Shown: one piece after another, positions 42,958-51,390 of the stretch
How positions within the stretch are numbered: position 1 is the stretch's first letter
Layout: each line of letters begins with the position of its first letter
Assembly: GCA_963662965.1 (NCBI GenBank)
Contig: OY759970.1
Location: 1,178,001 to 1,242,000, forward strand
DNA length: 64,000 nucleotides
Direction of reading: 5' to 3'
DNA from: DTWD01 sp963662965
GTDB lineage: Bacteria; Acidobacteriota; Vicinamibacteria; Vicinamibacterales; UBA8438
Made by a program: the position numbers and the translations under genes
The notes under the pieces: generated by a model
What the model was told of the DNA's origin: nothing
Databases searched by the model: none
Seen by the model: only the letters and a program-made list of their open reading frames with translations

Positions 42958-43123
42958 GGAGCCCGTGGTGAAGGTCGCGCGTGGCACCGAGACCGGCCTC
43001 GAGGCGCCCGGCTGGCAAGGCGCGACGAGGGAGCAAATTGGGCACTTGTGACCGAGGAGCAACGCCGCCAACTGGGATGCATCGCCGGTCGAATGCAGCG
43101 TGACTTGCACCGCGGGCTCCTAG
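42955..43123. mobile_element. CTAG-bounded inverted-repeat element C2 (MITE-like)
   Basis: 169 bp beginning CTAGGAGCCCGTGGTGAAGG and ending with its imperfect complement CACCGCGGGCTCCTAG. The interior includes TGGCAAGGCGCGACGAG, CAAATTGGGCACTTGTGACC and CGCCGGTCGAATGCAGCG. It shares its left CTAG with the right end of the IS630 relic and ends 1 nt before the next gene's stop. Confidence 0.78.
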
Positions 43124-43124
43124 T

Positions 43125-44141
43125 CTAGGGCGCCGGGACACGGGCGATGCGGGTGCCGCCCGCGACGCCGCCCACCCAGACTTCGTCACCAACCTGGATG
43201 GCGGCCGTGCCGAGGATGAGGTGTTCGTTCGACGGATAGGTGAAGACCTCCGTCGAGTCGCCCGCCTGGGTGTCGATCTTCACGACGCGCGACAGGACGT
43301 CGTCGCAGGCGCCGTCTCGGATGCACGCGCCGATGCCGCTTCTCTCCGGTGCGACGTGACCGGCAGCGAGGAGACCACCGTTGGGTGTCCAGTGAACGTT
43401 GTCGATGAAGAAGCCGACATTCGCCACCGTTTCCTTTCGCACCGGTGTCTGCCCGCGGGACAGCCGGATGACCGACTGCGCCGCATAGCCGGCGACGTAG
43501 TACCAGCGACCGTCCGCGGAGATCTCCAGACCGTTAGGTCCGATGTCCTCGCTGCCGGGCACGCGCATCCAGCCGTCATCGCTGTGCCACTCCCAGATGT
43601 CGCCCGTGATCGGGCTCGTGGCCGCGAACCCGCCGTCCGGCAAGGGGACGACGGCGTTCAGGCCGAGGCCCTCGGGCGCAACCGCGCACCCGACCCAGGT
43701 GAGCGTTGGCGTGGCTTCCCCGTCAGCATCGACGTCGAAGACCTCGACCGACTCCCGCGCGCCGTGGCGCACCACGTAGAGCGTGTGATGGTTGTTGGTG
43801 CCGCGCCGCAGGCTGACGCCATGCGGTCTGAACTGCGTCGGGGTCATGTTGCCACACGCGCCATAGGTCGCGGCGTCGTGACGCGGACGGGATGTCGGCA
43901 TCGGAAACAGGCGTGTCGACTGCAAGTTCCGAGTGTCCGTCGCCGACAAGTAGCCGTCGTCTTCCATGCTCGACACGAGCACCCATGGGGTGTCTGGGAT
44001 TTCGATCAGATCTTCCGGACTGATCGGGCCGCAAACGAACTCGACGTCGCCGTCGGCGTCACACTGCGCCAACGTCGTGCCGGGCAAGCCGAGTAGACAG
44101 ACAGTCGCGGTGAGCAATGCGGGAAGCAGTGGACGCGTCAT
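43125..44141 (-). CDS. Secreted beta-propeller protein (SMP-30/gluconolactonase-like), chromosomal copy
   Basis: 338 residues with the same signal peptide and blade motifs as the island copy at 32467 (GTNNHHTLYVVRHG, GPNGLEISADGRWYYVAG). Differences cluster in the last third (CDDVLSRVVKIDTQAGDS versus CAGVASHVAKVDVMTGAS). Even the sequence before the ATG is similar. It lies about 1 kb outside attR and ends beside element C2. Predicted role: periplasmic, metal-dependent lactonase- or esterase-like propeller. Confidence 0.8.
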   Translation of the reverse strand: MTRPLLPALLTATVCLLGLPGTTLAQCDADGDVEFVCGPISPEDLIEIPDTPWVLVSSMEDDGYLSATDTRNLQSTRLFPMPTSRPRHDAATYGACGNMTPTQFRPHGVSLRRGTNNHHTLYVVRHGARESVEVFDVDADGEATPTLTWVGCAVAPEGLGLNAVVPLPDGGFAATSPITGDIWEWHSDDGWMRVPGSEDIGPNGLEISADGRWYYVAGYAAQSVIRLSRGQTPVRKETVANVGFFIDNVHWTPNGGLLAAGHVAPERSGIGACIRDGACDDVLSRVVKIDTQAGDSTEVFTYPSNEHLILGTAAIQVGDEVWVGGVAGGTRIARVPAP

Positions 44142-44273
44142 GGTTGCTCGTCCTTTCTCTATGGGCGGATGCGGCTACGCGCGCGTTGAGTTCCTCGAAT
44201 CAGTTGAGCACGAGATGGACCTCACGACCCGCGGCGAAGGCATTGGACAAGGGCATCGAGACTCGTGGCGGGC

Positions 44274-44559
44274 TCATCGACCCGCGAGGAAGCCGAGCAC
44301 CGCGTCGTTGAACGCCTTGGGTTGCTCCATGTTCACCATGTGAGCCACCCTCCGTATCACCGCGACGTCGGCGTCGAGCGCCCTGGCCTTCACCATCTCC
44401 GCAAGCTCCAAGATGTAGGGCTGCTGGTCGAGGTCACCGACCACAACCAACGTCGGGGCCTGAATCTCGTCCAAGCGCCCGATGGCCGCCGTCGATGTCA
44501 CCACGCGAAAAGTCCGCGTAGAGCTTCTTCGCCGCCTGCACGTTGTCCTGGACGCCCAT
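44274..44559 (-). pseudogene. Chimeric remnant: NTF2-like start joined to alpha/beta hydrolase end
   Basis: From ATG 44559 the frame reads GVQDNVQAAKKLYADFSRGD, the start of a SnoaL/NTF2-like protein. In another frame the DNA from about 44490 encodes IGRLDEIQAPTLVVVGDLDQ and RVAHMVNMEQPKAFNDAVL, the C-terminal third of an alpha/beta hydrolase with its catalytic His. Both are truncated, so this is a deletion junction. Confidence 0.55.
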
Positions 44560-44635
44560 GAAAGCCTCTCCTCGTCCTCCGCTCCGTCATTGGACGATGA
44601 CGGTGCCGGTCTCCGACGCCGACGTGCAGACAGCG

Positions 44636-46642
44636 CTACTGGTCCGGCAAGCGGAACACGACCAGCCGCTCATTGCCTCGGGGCTCGGCCGTCGCCGGAG
44701 CCGAGACATTGACCGCGAGATACTGCGCGCCGTCACTGCCCTCGTAGGTCATCGGCACCGCTTGGACGTTATAGTCGAACGCCGCCGACCACAGCTCCTC
44801 TCCCGTGCGGGAGTCAAACGCGCGGAACAGACGGTCATTCGTCGCCCCGATGAACATCAGCCCACCCGCGGTGACGATCGGGCCTCCTTGCCCCGGGCTG
44901 CCAACTCGCTGCTTGCCTTCCGGAAGGAGCGCGTTGATCCCGAGCGGCACCTCCCAGGCGATCTCTCCGGTGCCGGCGTTGACTGCGACTAGCCGGGCCC
45001 ACGGCGGCTTGAAGCATGGCAGCGTCCCGAGGCGCGTGCCGTCGTCGTCAACGAGCGGCGCGACGAACGCTGGCGCACTCGCACGAACGTACGGCACTTG
45101 ATCTTCCGTGTCGGGACCATACTCCGCGTTCTCGCTCATCCATCCAATGAGCGGCAGATCCTTGGAGTTGACGAAGATGTAGCCGAGCTCCGGATCGTAG
45201 GCGGTCCCTCCCCAGTTCACGCCGCCGCTGATGCCGGGAAACACGAGCGACGGCTCGGTGCCCTCCGCCTGGAGCCGCAACGGTGTGTAGGGACCGTCGT
45301 TGTAGTAGCCCACGTCGTCCCACAACTCGACGCAGGCGGCCGCGTGCCGCGGGTCGGTGTCGGCACCAGTCACGATGTCGTCGCGTCCGATGCTGACCCG
45401 CGCCACCGGCGGAGGCTTGAGCGGAATCGGCTGGGTCGGTGAATACCATTCGCCCGGCACGTCCCCGGCGGGCACCGGACGCTCCTCGACGCCGTGCACC
45501 GGCTCGCCGGTCTCGCGATTCAGGATGAACATGAACCCTGACTTGCCAACCTGCGCGAGCGCGGGAATCTGTTGGCCGTCTTTCTCGATGGTGAACAGAC
45601 CGGGCGCGGGCGGCAGGTTGTAGTCCCACAGCTCGTGGTGGATGTTCTGGAAATGCCATTCCAGCTCGCCCGTCCGGATGTCGATGGCGACGGTCGTGTT
45701 CCCAAACAGGTTGTTACCGGGACGATCGCCGCCGTAGAAGTTCGCCCCCGGCCCGCTGACCGGCATGTAGACGAGGCCGCGCGCCTCGTCGATGGTGAGC
45801 GTGAACGCCCAGACGTTGTTCCCGATGCGATTGCGCCAGCTGTTCCCCGCCCACGTGTCGTTCCCAAAGTCGGTCTCCTGGGGGATGGTGTGAAACTCCC
45901 AGAGCAGCTCCCCTGTCGTCGCGTCGAGCGCGCGCGGAAACGGATTCGATGGCTCTCCCCCACCGCGGGGCTGATTGAGATGGGGCGCGATGTGCTCCCC
46001 GCCGGGTCCATAGGCGTTCGATCCGAGCAGCAACGTGTCGTTGTAGACCGCGGGAACGCCGGCGTACGGGATCCGCAACTCGACTGCACCCTGGTTCCCG
46101 AACGTGAGATCGCGTTCTCCGGTGTCGGCATTGAGCGCAACGAGCGTCCAGAGCGAGGTGAAAAAGATGCGCGGCGGGTGCGCTTCGGTCCCCGGCCAGT
46201 ACGTCACCCCTCGAAATGACGCCAGTCCCTCCGTCAGCTCGTGCCGCCAGATCTCCTCGCCGGTCTCGGGCCTCAACGCGACAACCCGATTCCCCGCCGG
46301 GAGATACATCACCCCGTCGACCACAATCGGCGTCACCTGCTGAAAGAGCTCGTTCGGGCTCGGCCCCTCGATGAATCCATCCTCTGGATGGAACCGATAC
46401 GACCAGACTTCTCGCAGCGAGCTGACGTTGCGGGTGTTGATCTGGTCGAGAGGCGAATAGCGCGTGCCGGCCAGGTCACGGTTATACGTCGGCCAGTCGG
46501 CGGCGGCACTGCGCTCCGGCTCCTGGGCCACCGGCGTCAGTACGGAAGCTGACACAAGCACAATCGCGACCAGCCCCACTGTCACTCCGAGCGCAGGAAG
46601 CGATCCTCCGCGCGGACTGCGCATTCCGGTGATGATTCTCAT
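44636..46642 (-). CDS. Secreted PQQ-dependent dehydrogenase
   Basis: A 668-residue quinoprotein with signal peptide/anchor (LGVTVGLVAIVLVSASVL). Eight-bladed propeller W motifs follow: TGEEIWRHEL, TGELLWEFHT, TGELEWHFQNIHHELWDYN, TGEIAWEVPLG and TGEELWSAAFD. DWPTYNRDLAGTRYSPL is the usual N-terminal entry of PQQ glucose/alcohol dehydrogenases. It oxidises an alcohol or sugar in the periplasm and passes electrons to the respiratory chain. GAGGAG lies ~10 nt before ATG 46642. No cytochrome domain or PQQ biosynthesis gene is nearby. Confidence 0.92.
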   Translation of the reverse strand: MRIITGMRSPRGGSLPALGVTVGLVAIVLVSASVLTPVAQEPERSAAADWPTYNRDLAGTRYSPLDQINTRNVSSLREVWSYRFHPEDGFIEGPSPNELFQQVTPIVVDGVMYLPAGNRVVALRPETGEEIWRHELTEGLASFRGVTYWPGTEAHPPRIFFTSLWTLVALNADTGERDLTFGNQGAVELRIPYAGVPAVYNDTLLLGSNAYGPGGEHIAPHLNQPRGGGEPSNPFPRALDATTGELLWEFHTIPQETDFGNDTWAGNSWRNRIGNNVWAFTLTIDEARGLVYMPVSGPGANFYGGDRPGNNLFGNTTVAIDIRTGELEWHFQNIHHELWDYNLPPAPGLFTIEKDGQQIPALAQVGKSGFMFILNRETGEPVHGVEERPVPAGDVPGEWYSPTQPIPLKPPPVARVSIGRDDIVTGADTDPRHAAACVELWDDVGYYNDGPYTPLRLQAEGTEPSLVFPGISGGVNWGGTAYDPELGYIFVNSKDLPLIGWMSENAEYGPDTEDQVPYVRASAPAFVAPLVDDDGTRLGTLPCFKPPWARLVAVNAGTGEIAWEVPLGINALLPEGKQRVGSPGQGGPIVTAGGLMFIGATNDRLFRAFDSRTGEELWSAAFDYNVQAVPMTYEGSDGAQYLAVNVSAPATAEPRGNERLVVFRLPDQ

Positions 46643-46759
46643 CGGGCTGATCTCCTCTTTTCCTGGACCGGTTCACGTCTCTTATACACCCGATGTCCTG
46701 ACCGCATCGTCCGATTTCTTCGTCGCGCGTTCTTTAGATTCCTATGGAAACCTGAGCCT

Positions 46760-47940
46760 ATGAGTCTGGTACCCGGTACTCGCCTAGGCGTCTACGAGGT
46801 CCAGGCCTTCATCGGCGAGGGAAGGATGGGCCAGGTCTACCGCGCCACCGACACGCAATTGGGCCGCGATGTCGCCTGGAAGAGCCTCTCTGACGCCTTC
46901 GCCTCGGACCCGGAACGCCTCGCCCGGTTCCAAAGGGAGGCGCGGCTACTCGCCAGCCTCAACCATCCTGGCATCGCCGCCATCCACGGTATTGAGCAGA
47001 GCGACGACACGCGGGCGCTCGTGCTGGAGCTGGTCGAAGGTCCGACCCTGGCCGAACGCATCGAAGCAAGCTCTCTCTCCGGGCAGGGACAAAGGGGCTG
47101 GGTTGAGCGGCCTCCCGCTCGAGGACGCGCTGCCGATTACCAAACAGATCGCTGAAGCGTTAGAGGCGGCCCACGAAGCGAGGGTGATCCATCGGGACTT
47201 GAAGCCGGCGAACATCAAGGTGCGCGAGGACGGAACGGTCAAGGTCTTGGACTTCGGGTTGGCGAAGGCGCTCGACGTGACGCCGGGGAGTGACCCGAAT
47301 CAGTCATCCACACTGACCGCCGCCGCCACCGAGATGGGTGTGATCATGGGAACGGCGGCGTATATGTCACCGGAACAGGCGCGGGGCAAGGCCGTTGACA
47401 GACGTACAGACATCTGGGCGTTCGGCGTTGTCGTCTACGAGATGCTGACGGGGAAGCAAGCGTTTCCCGGCGAGGCGGTCGCTGACAGTGTGGCCGGGAT
47501 CATCGAACGGAATGCTGATTACGACACCCTGCCTCTCGACGTGCCGCCATCGATTCGCCAATTGGTGCGCCGCTGCCTGGAAAAAGATCAACGAGAGCGT
47601 CTCAGAGACATCGGCGATGCCCGGATCGAGATCAAGCAGGCCCTCGCCACTCCGCCGAGCGACGCCGACCGGACAATCCACGAGCCGCCCGGCCGTCGAG
47701 CCGAGGCGGTCCCGGGGCTCGGGGAACAGGAGAACCGGCGGCGGCAGGAGGCAATCGAGGGCTACAAGATCGGCGGGCCTGGCGACTGTCGCCACCGGGA
47801 TCGGCCTTGGCCCGTTTCTCTACGTCTTCGAGCCTGATAGCGCCATCTGGGCCGTGGGTTTCATACCGCTCATGGTCGGCGTGCCGCTCCTGCTGTACGC
47901 GTTTGTCCTGGCACCACGACCGGCACCGGACCACCGGTAG
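46760..47940 (+). pseudogene. Ser/Thr protein kinase with membrane tail, two frameshifts
   Basis: N-lobe: GVYEVQAFIGEGRMGQVYRA and VAWKSL (Lys present). After a frame change near 47090 the C-lobe has HRDLKPANIKV, VKVLDFGLAKAL, GTAAYMSPEQARGKAVDRR and DIWAFGVVVYEMLTGKQAF. A second frame change near 47775 leads to GLATVATGIGLGPFLYVF and VGFIPLMVGVPLLLYAFVL, two transmembrane helices. Catalytic residues survive. The WD40/TolB sensor part common in acidobacterial kinases is absent. Confidence 0.8.
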
Positions 47941-47951
47941 CAGCGGCTGGT

Positions 47952-48746
47952 TCACCTCCGACGAAACGGCAGCGCGATCATCCAGAAGAGATTCTGCTCG
48001 GAGTTGGCCTGGTGCTCATCGAGACCGACCGTCATCTCTTGATGGCCAGCGGCAGGCTGGTCCCGATACGTCCCTAGCAGTCGATCCCACCACGGAAAGT
48101 TAAAGCCAAAGTTCTTGGTCATTTCACCGGGGACGACCGAGTGATGGACACGGTGCATGTCGGGCGTGACGACGAACCATCGGAGGACCCGGTCCAGCGC
48201 CGCGGGCATCCGGATGTTCGCGTGATTGAACATCGCGGTCAGGTTGAGCGCGATCTCGCTGACGACCACCGCCAACGGGCTGGCGCCCACGAGGATAGTC
48301 GCGCTCATCTTGACGCCCATCGACAGCACCATGCTCACGGTGTGAAACCGCAGGCCGGTGGTGACATCGAAGTCGTTGTCGGCGTGGTGGACCTTGTGGA
48401 AGCGCCAGAGGAACGGCACGACGTGGAAGAGACGGTGCTGCAAGTACACGACCAGGTCCATCAGCAGCACTGCGGCCGCGAACTCCAGCAGTCGCGGTCC
48501 GTCCGTGCGGTTGAACAGGCCCCAGCCGCGGTCATCAGCCAGCACCGCCGCGCCGTAGGCCCCGAGCGGAACCACGAACCGCACTACGACCGTATTCAAA
48601 ACCGCGAGCGTCAGGTTGGCGGACCAGCGCTGCCGCCCCTGGCGCAGGATCCGGCGTGGCGCCAGTGCTTCCCACAGCGCCATCAGCGCGAGCATGCCGG
48701 CGAACGCGCCCAGCCGAACCAACGCCTCGGTGGTGAGAAGGCTCAT
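47952..48746 (-). CDS. Sterol desaturase / fatty acid hydroxylase family protein
   Basis: A 264-residue integral membrane di-iron enzyme with His boxes HRLFH (in YLQHRLFHVVPFLWRFHKVHH), HKVHH and, near the C-terminus, HRVHHS. HANIRMP and WWDRLLGTYRDQP complete the family pattern. It introduces a hydroxyl or double bond in a lipid or carotenoid. ATG 48746 lies inside the end of the upstream ABA4-like gene, so the two are coupled. Confidence 0.92.
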   Translation of the reverse strand: MSLLTTEALVRLGAFAGMLALMALWEALAPRRILRQGRQRWSANLTLAVLNTVVVRFVVPLGAYGAAVLADDRGWGLFNRTDGPRLLEFAAAVLLMDLVVYLQHRLFHVVPFLWRFHKVHHADNDFDVTTGLRFHTVSMVLSMGVKMSATILVGASPLAVVVSEIALNLTAMFNHANIRMPAALDRVLRWFVVTPDMHRVHHSVVPGEMTKNFGFNFPWWDRLLGTYRDQPAAGHQEMTVGLDEHQANSEQNLFWMIALPFRRR

Positions 48747-48759
48747 GGAGGACGACCCC

Positions 48760-49229
48760 TTAAGTCGACCGGACCGCCGCGGGACCGCCGCCTGCCTCGA
48801 TGTGGTACGAGCCGCGCAATGATACGCGCACGCCGAGGTAGAGCAGGAGGCCAACCGGCCCCAGCATGAATGTCAGAAGCAGACAAGGGACCACCAGCAG
48901 GTGGTTGATACCGGGACGTCACGCATCGCGTACCTGCCACGCGCCGATGAAGAGGTCGAACGCCAGGTAGTGCACCCATCCCGCGAGCAGCAGATACCGG
49001 TTGTTGAACAGCCGAGCCACGTCGGCGAGTGATCCGAACTCACCCCCAGCCCCGAAGAAATTCGTAGCGATGAGGCCAGCGTAGAGCAACCCCAAGAGGG
49101 TGGGCAAGACCACGCCCGGGATCAACCCGGTAGACCACCACCAGAACGGCAGGAACACGAGCAGCGCCCACCCGGGAAGCACCGCCAGGCCGCGGCCAAC
49201 GAGAACAGCGTCTCGGGATCCATCGCCAT
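48760..49229 (-). pseudogene. ABA4-like (DUF4281) membrane protein with frameshift and in-frame TGA
   Basis: Start MDPETLFSL at 49223 (or 49229). A missing base near 49195 leads to GLAVLPGWALLVFLPFWWW, then LARLFN-type segment ARLFNNRYLLLAGWVHYLAF and FIGAWQVRDA. TGA at 48919-48921 interrupts, and the same frame goes on with INHLLVVPCLLLTFMLGPVG to a stop at 48760. The family occurs beside carotenoid and sterol enzymes. CGA-to-TGA would explain the stop. Otherwise the protein is complete. Confidence 0.72.
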
Positions 49230-49240
49230 CTCCAGACGGG

Positions 49241-49981
49241 TCAGAACCTACCGCACACTGCCGCGAAGAATCGGCTCGAGTCGGACAGGTCCGACAGCAC
49301 CGCATCGGCGCCAGCCTGCCGCAATTCCACTTCGCTGAACGACCCGGTGGCGACGCCAACGGATCGCGCGCCGGCTGCCGCGGCACACTGGACATCAAGG
49401 GGTGTATCGCCAACGACCACCGCGTCGGTGGCCGAGGCGATCGGGATTCCGGCGTCACGCGCACGTGCCACCGCAATCGGCACGAGTTCGTCTCGCACCG
49501 GCGCATCGTCGCCATACGCCCCGCACGCGAAATACCGCCAGACGCCGAAGTGCTCCAGCTTGATCTGCGCAGCGCGGGCGAAGTTGCCGGTCAAGAGAGC
49601 CGAGACGAGCGCGGGCCGCGGCGCCAGTTGCTCCAGCAGTCGCTCGACGCCGGGCATGAGCCCTTTCCTCGGACCTGGGTGGAGGATCTCCTCCTCGAGA
49701 TATTCGTAGTAGCGTCCAAAGAAGCGTGTCCGCTGCGGCCGGTCGGCCACGACCCCGACGCGGTCGAGCGCGTCGTCAACGATCAAGGCGTCGGTGCGAC
49801 CGGCCACCGGGACGCCGGAGAAGGCATCGGCGGCGCCGAAGACCTCTTCGAACGCGCGGTTGAGGGCTCGCTTCCCGGCACCACCCGAGAGCAGGAGCGT
49901 GCCATCGACGTCGAACAGCACCAGCCGGGTTGCGCCAACGTGTTCTGAACGTGACGCGTCAGGAGTCACTGTCGCCGGCAA
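49241..49981 (-). CDS. HAD-superfamily hydrolase
   Basis: 246 residues with motif I LVLFDVDGTLL, motif II SALLTGN, a Lys region and motif III/IV AVVVGDTPLDVQCAAAAG, plus a helical cap. It resembles phosphoglycolate phosphatase-type enzymes, though Thr-Gly in motif II is typical of a broader set. The start overlaps the upstream gene by 23 nt. The substrate is unknown. Confidence 0.88.
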   Translation of the reverse strand: MPATVTPDASRSEHVGATRLVLFDVDGTLLLSGGAGKRALNRAFEEVFGAADAFSGVPVAGRTDALIVDDALDRVGVVADRPQRTRFFGRYYEYLEEEILHPGPRKGLMPGVERLLEQLAPRPALVSALLTGNFARAAQIKLEHFGVWRYFACGAYGDDAPVRDELVPIAVARARDAGIPIASATDAVVVGDTPLDVQCAAAAGARSVGVATGSFSEVELRQAGADAVLSDLSDSSRFFAAVCGRF

Positions 49982-50447
49982 CCAGCAACTGGTTGACCTT
50001 GGTCACGGTGTCCGACGCGACCATCAGCGCGGCCAGCTGCACGCGAAACGCGAAGACATTCGCCCCGAGCATAGCTACGGCGGCAACCGAGTGGACACCG
50101 ACAGGCAAGACGTCCGTATCGACGCCGCCACCGAGGATGGCGGCGAGCATCGTCAGCCCCATCGCGAGGCTGCCGATGGAGAAGACCGGACGTCTGGCCC
50201 GCGCGACGGCGCGATAGAGTTCCTCCGGCAGGCCGCCGTCGGCAACCGCTTCGCGTATCGCCTTCCCCTTGCCAATGAGGTAGAACATCATCATCGAATG
50301 GGCGAGCAGCGTGAGCAGCGTGAAGAAGAACCCGAAAGTCGCATGGCGCCCCACGTCGGTCGGTGCCGACACCATGAACCCGATGATGGCGGTGTATCCG
50401 AGCCCCCCGATACCGAGCAGCGTCGCCGTGATCAGTGCAGCGGTCAT
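49959..50447 (-). CDS. Four-helix membrane protein, hypothetical
   Basis: 162 residues with about four transmembrane segments (ALITATLLGIGGLGYTAIIG, FGFFFTLLTLLAHSMMMFYL, SIGSLAMGLTMLAAILGGG, HSVAAVAMLGANVFAFRVQL). Its middle helices pair with conserved polar residues (His, Lys). No family assigned. It lies between PHP and HAD genes in one minus-strand run. Confidence 0.7.
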   Translation of the reverse strand: MTAALITATLLGIGGLGYTAIIGFMVSAPTDVGRHATFGFFFTLLTLLAHSMMMFYLIGKGKAIREAVADGGLPEELYRAVARARRPVFSIGSLAMGLTMLAAILGGGVDTDVLPVGVHSVAAVAMLGANVFAFRVQLAALMVASDTVTKVNQLLVAGDSDS

Positions 50448-50455
50448 GTTTGGAG

Positions 50456-51313
50456 TTAGGCGGACGGCGCCTGGCCATGGACCACGCTATGCGCCTCCAG
50501 CAGGCGCTGGAACAGTGACATGAAGCGCTCGCGCGGCACGCCCACCTGGCCGAATCGCTTCGCCCGATGGTGCTGGTCACCGTGGAAATCGGACCCGCCG
50601 CAGACGGCTAGCTGGTGCTGCTGGGCTAGGCGCAAGTAGTGTGACTCATCGGCGGCGACGTGCTCGCTGTGATAGACCTCGATGGCACCGAGTCCGGCCT
50701 TGGCGAGGCTCGGAACGAGGTCGTCGTTCCGCAGCAGTCCAGGGTGGGCCAATGCCGAGACGCCACCGTTGCGCGCCACGAGTCGGACGACATCGGCCGG
50801 CGATGCGCCGATCCGGGGCACATACGCGGCACCGTCGTCGGCGAGCCAGCGGTCGAATGCTTCCTGCACTGACGAAACATGGCCCGCGTCGACCAACGCC
50901 TGCGCCACGTGGGGACGGGCGACGGCCCTCCCCTCCGCCGCCGCGTCCGAAATCAGGTCTTCAATATCGATCGGCGCGCCTAGTCCCGCCAGCTTCTCCG
51001 ACATCTCCCGCGCGCGACGCGAACGGTCGCTCCGCTGGTCGACGAGAAACGGCACGAGCCCGGACGGATCCGGGTCGAGAAAGTAAGCCAGCATATGGAC
51101 GTCGCGCCGGTTGTCGACCGCGGTGATCTCGATCCCCGGTAAGAACTCCATGCCACGTGAGGCCGCCGCCGCCGCCGCTTCGGCGACACCGGCCATCGTG
51201 TCGTGGTCGGTCACGCTGAGCGTCCGAATGCCGACGGCAAACGCCCGGTCCACGAGCGCCGACGGCGCCAACGCACCATCAGACGCAGTGGTGTGCAGAT
51301 GGAGGTCAATCAT
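50456..51313 (-). CDS. PHP-domain phosphoesterase (TrpH/RNase AM-like)
   Basis: 285 residues with the PHP metal motifs DLHLHTTASDG, VTDHDTM, GIEITAV, ALAHPG and GSDFHGD. The TrpH family removes 5'-terminal nucleotides or phosphates from short RNA and nucleoside 3',5'-bisphosphates. Length and motif order are standard. ATG 51313 starts the first strand, with GAGGG upstream. Confidence 0.93.
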   Translation of the reverse strand: MIDLHLHTTASDGALAPSALVDRAFAVGIRTLSVTDHDTMAGVAEAAAAAASRGMEFLPGIEITAVDNRRDVHMLAYFLDPDPSGLVPFLVDQRSDRSRRAREMSEKLAGLGAPIDIEDLISDAAAEGRAVARPHVAQALVDAGHVSSVQEAFDRWLADDGAAYVPRIGASPADVVRLVARNGGVSALAHPGLLRNDDLVPSLAKAGLGAIEVYHSEHVAADESHYLRLAQQHQLAVCGGSDFHGDQHHRAKRFGQVGVPRERFMSLFQRLLEAHSVVHGQAPSA

Positions 51314-51350
51314 CGGCGCGCCCTCAGGTTGCGACGCACGGCGGGGCACG

Positions 51351-51390
51351 AGGAGCCCGTGACCAGAGCCCCGCGCTGTCACGGGCTCCT
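51351..51390 (-). terminator. Hairpin after the Fur-fusion gene
   Basis: AGGAGCCCGTGAC (51351-51363) pairs with GTCACGGGCTCCT (51378-51390) directly behind the Fur-fusion stop codon. The stem matches the ends of elements C1/C2, so it may be a collapsed copy acting as terminator. No T-tract follows. Confidence 0.5.

Noticed and set aside
9100..48921. Genome-wide recoding of stop codons
   Set aside because: TAG, TGA and TAA all end many intact genes here, and RF1 (which reads UAG) is present. Three isolated internal stops do not support recoding.
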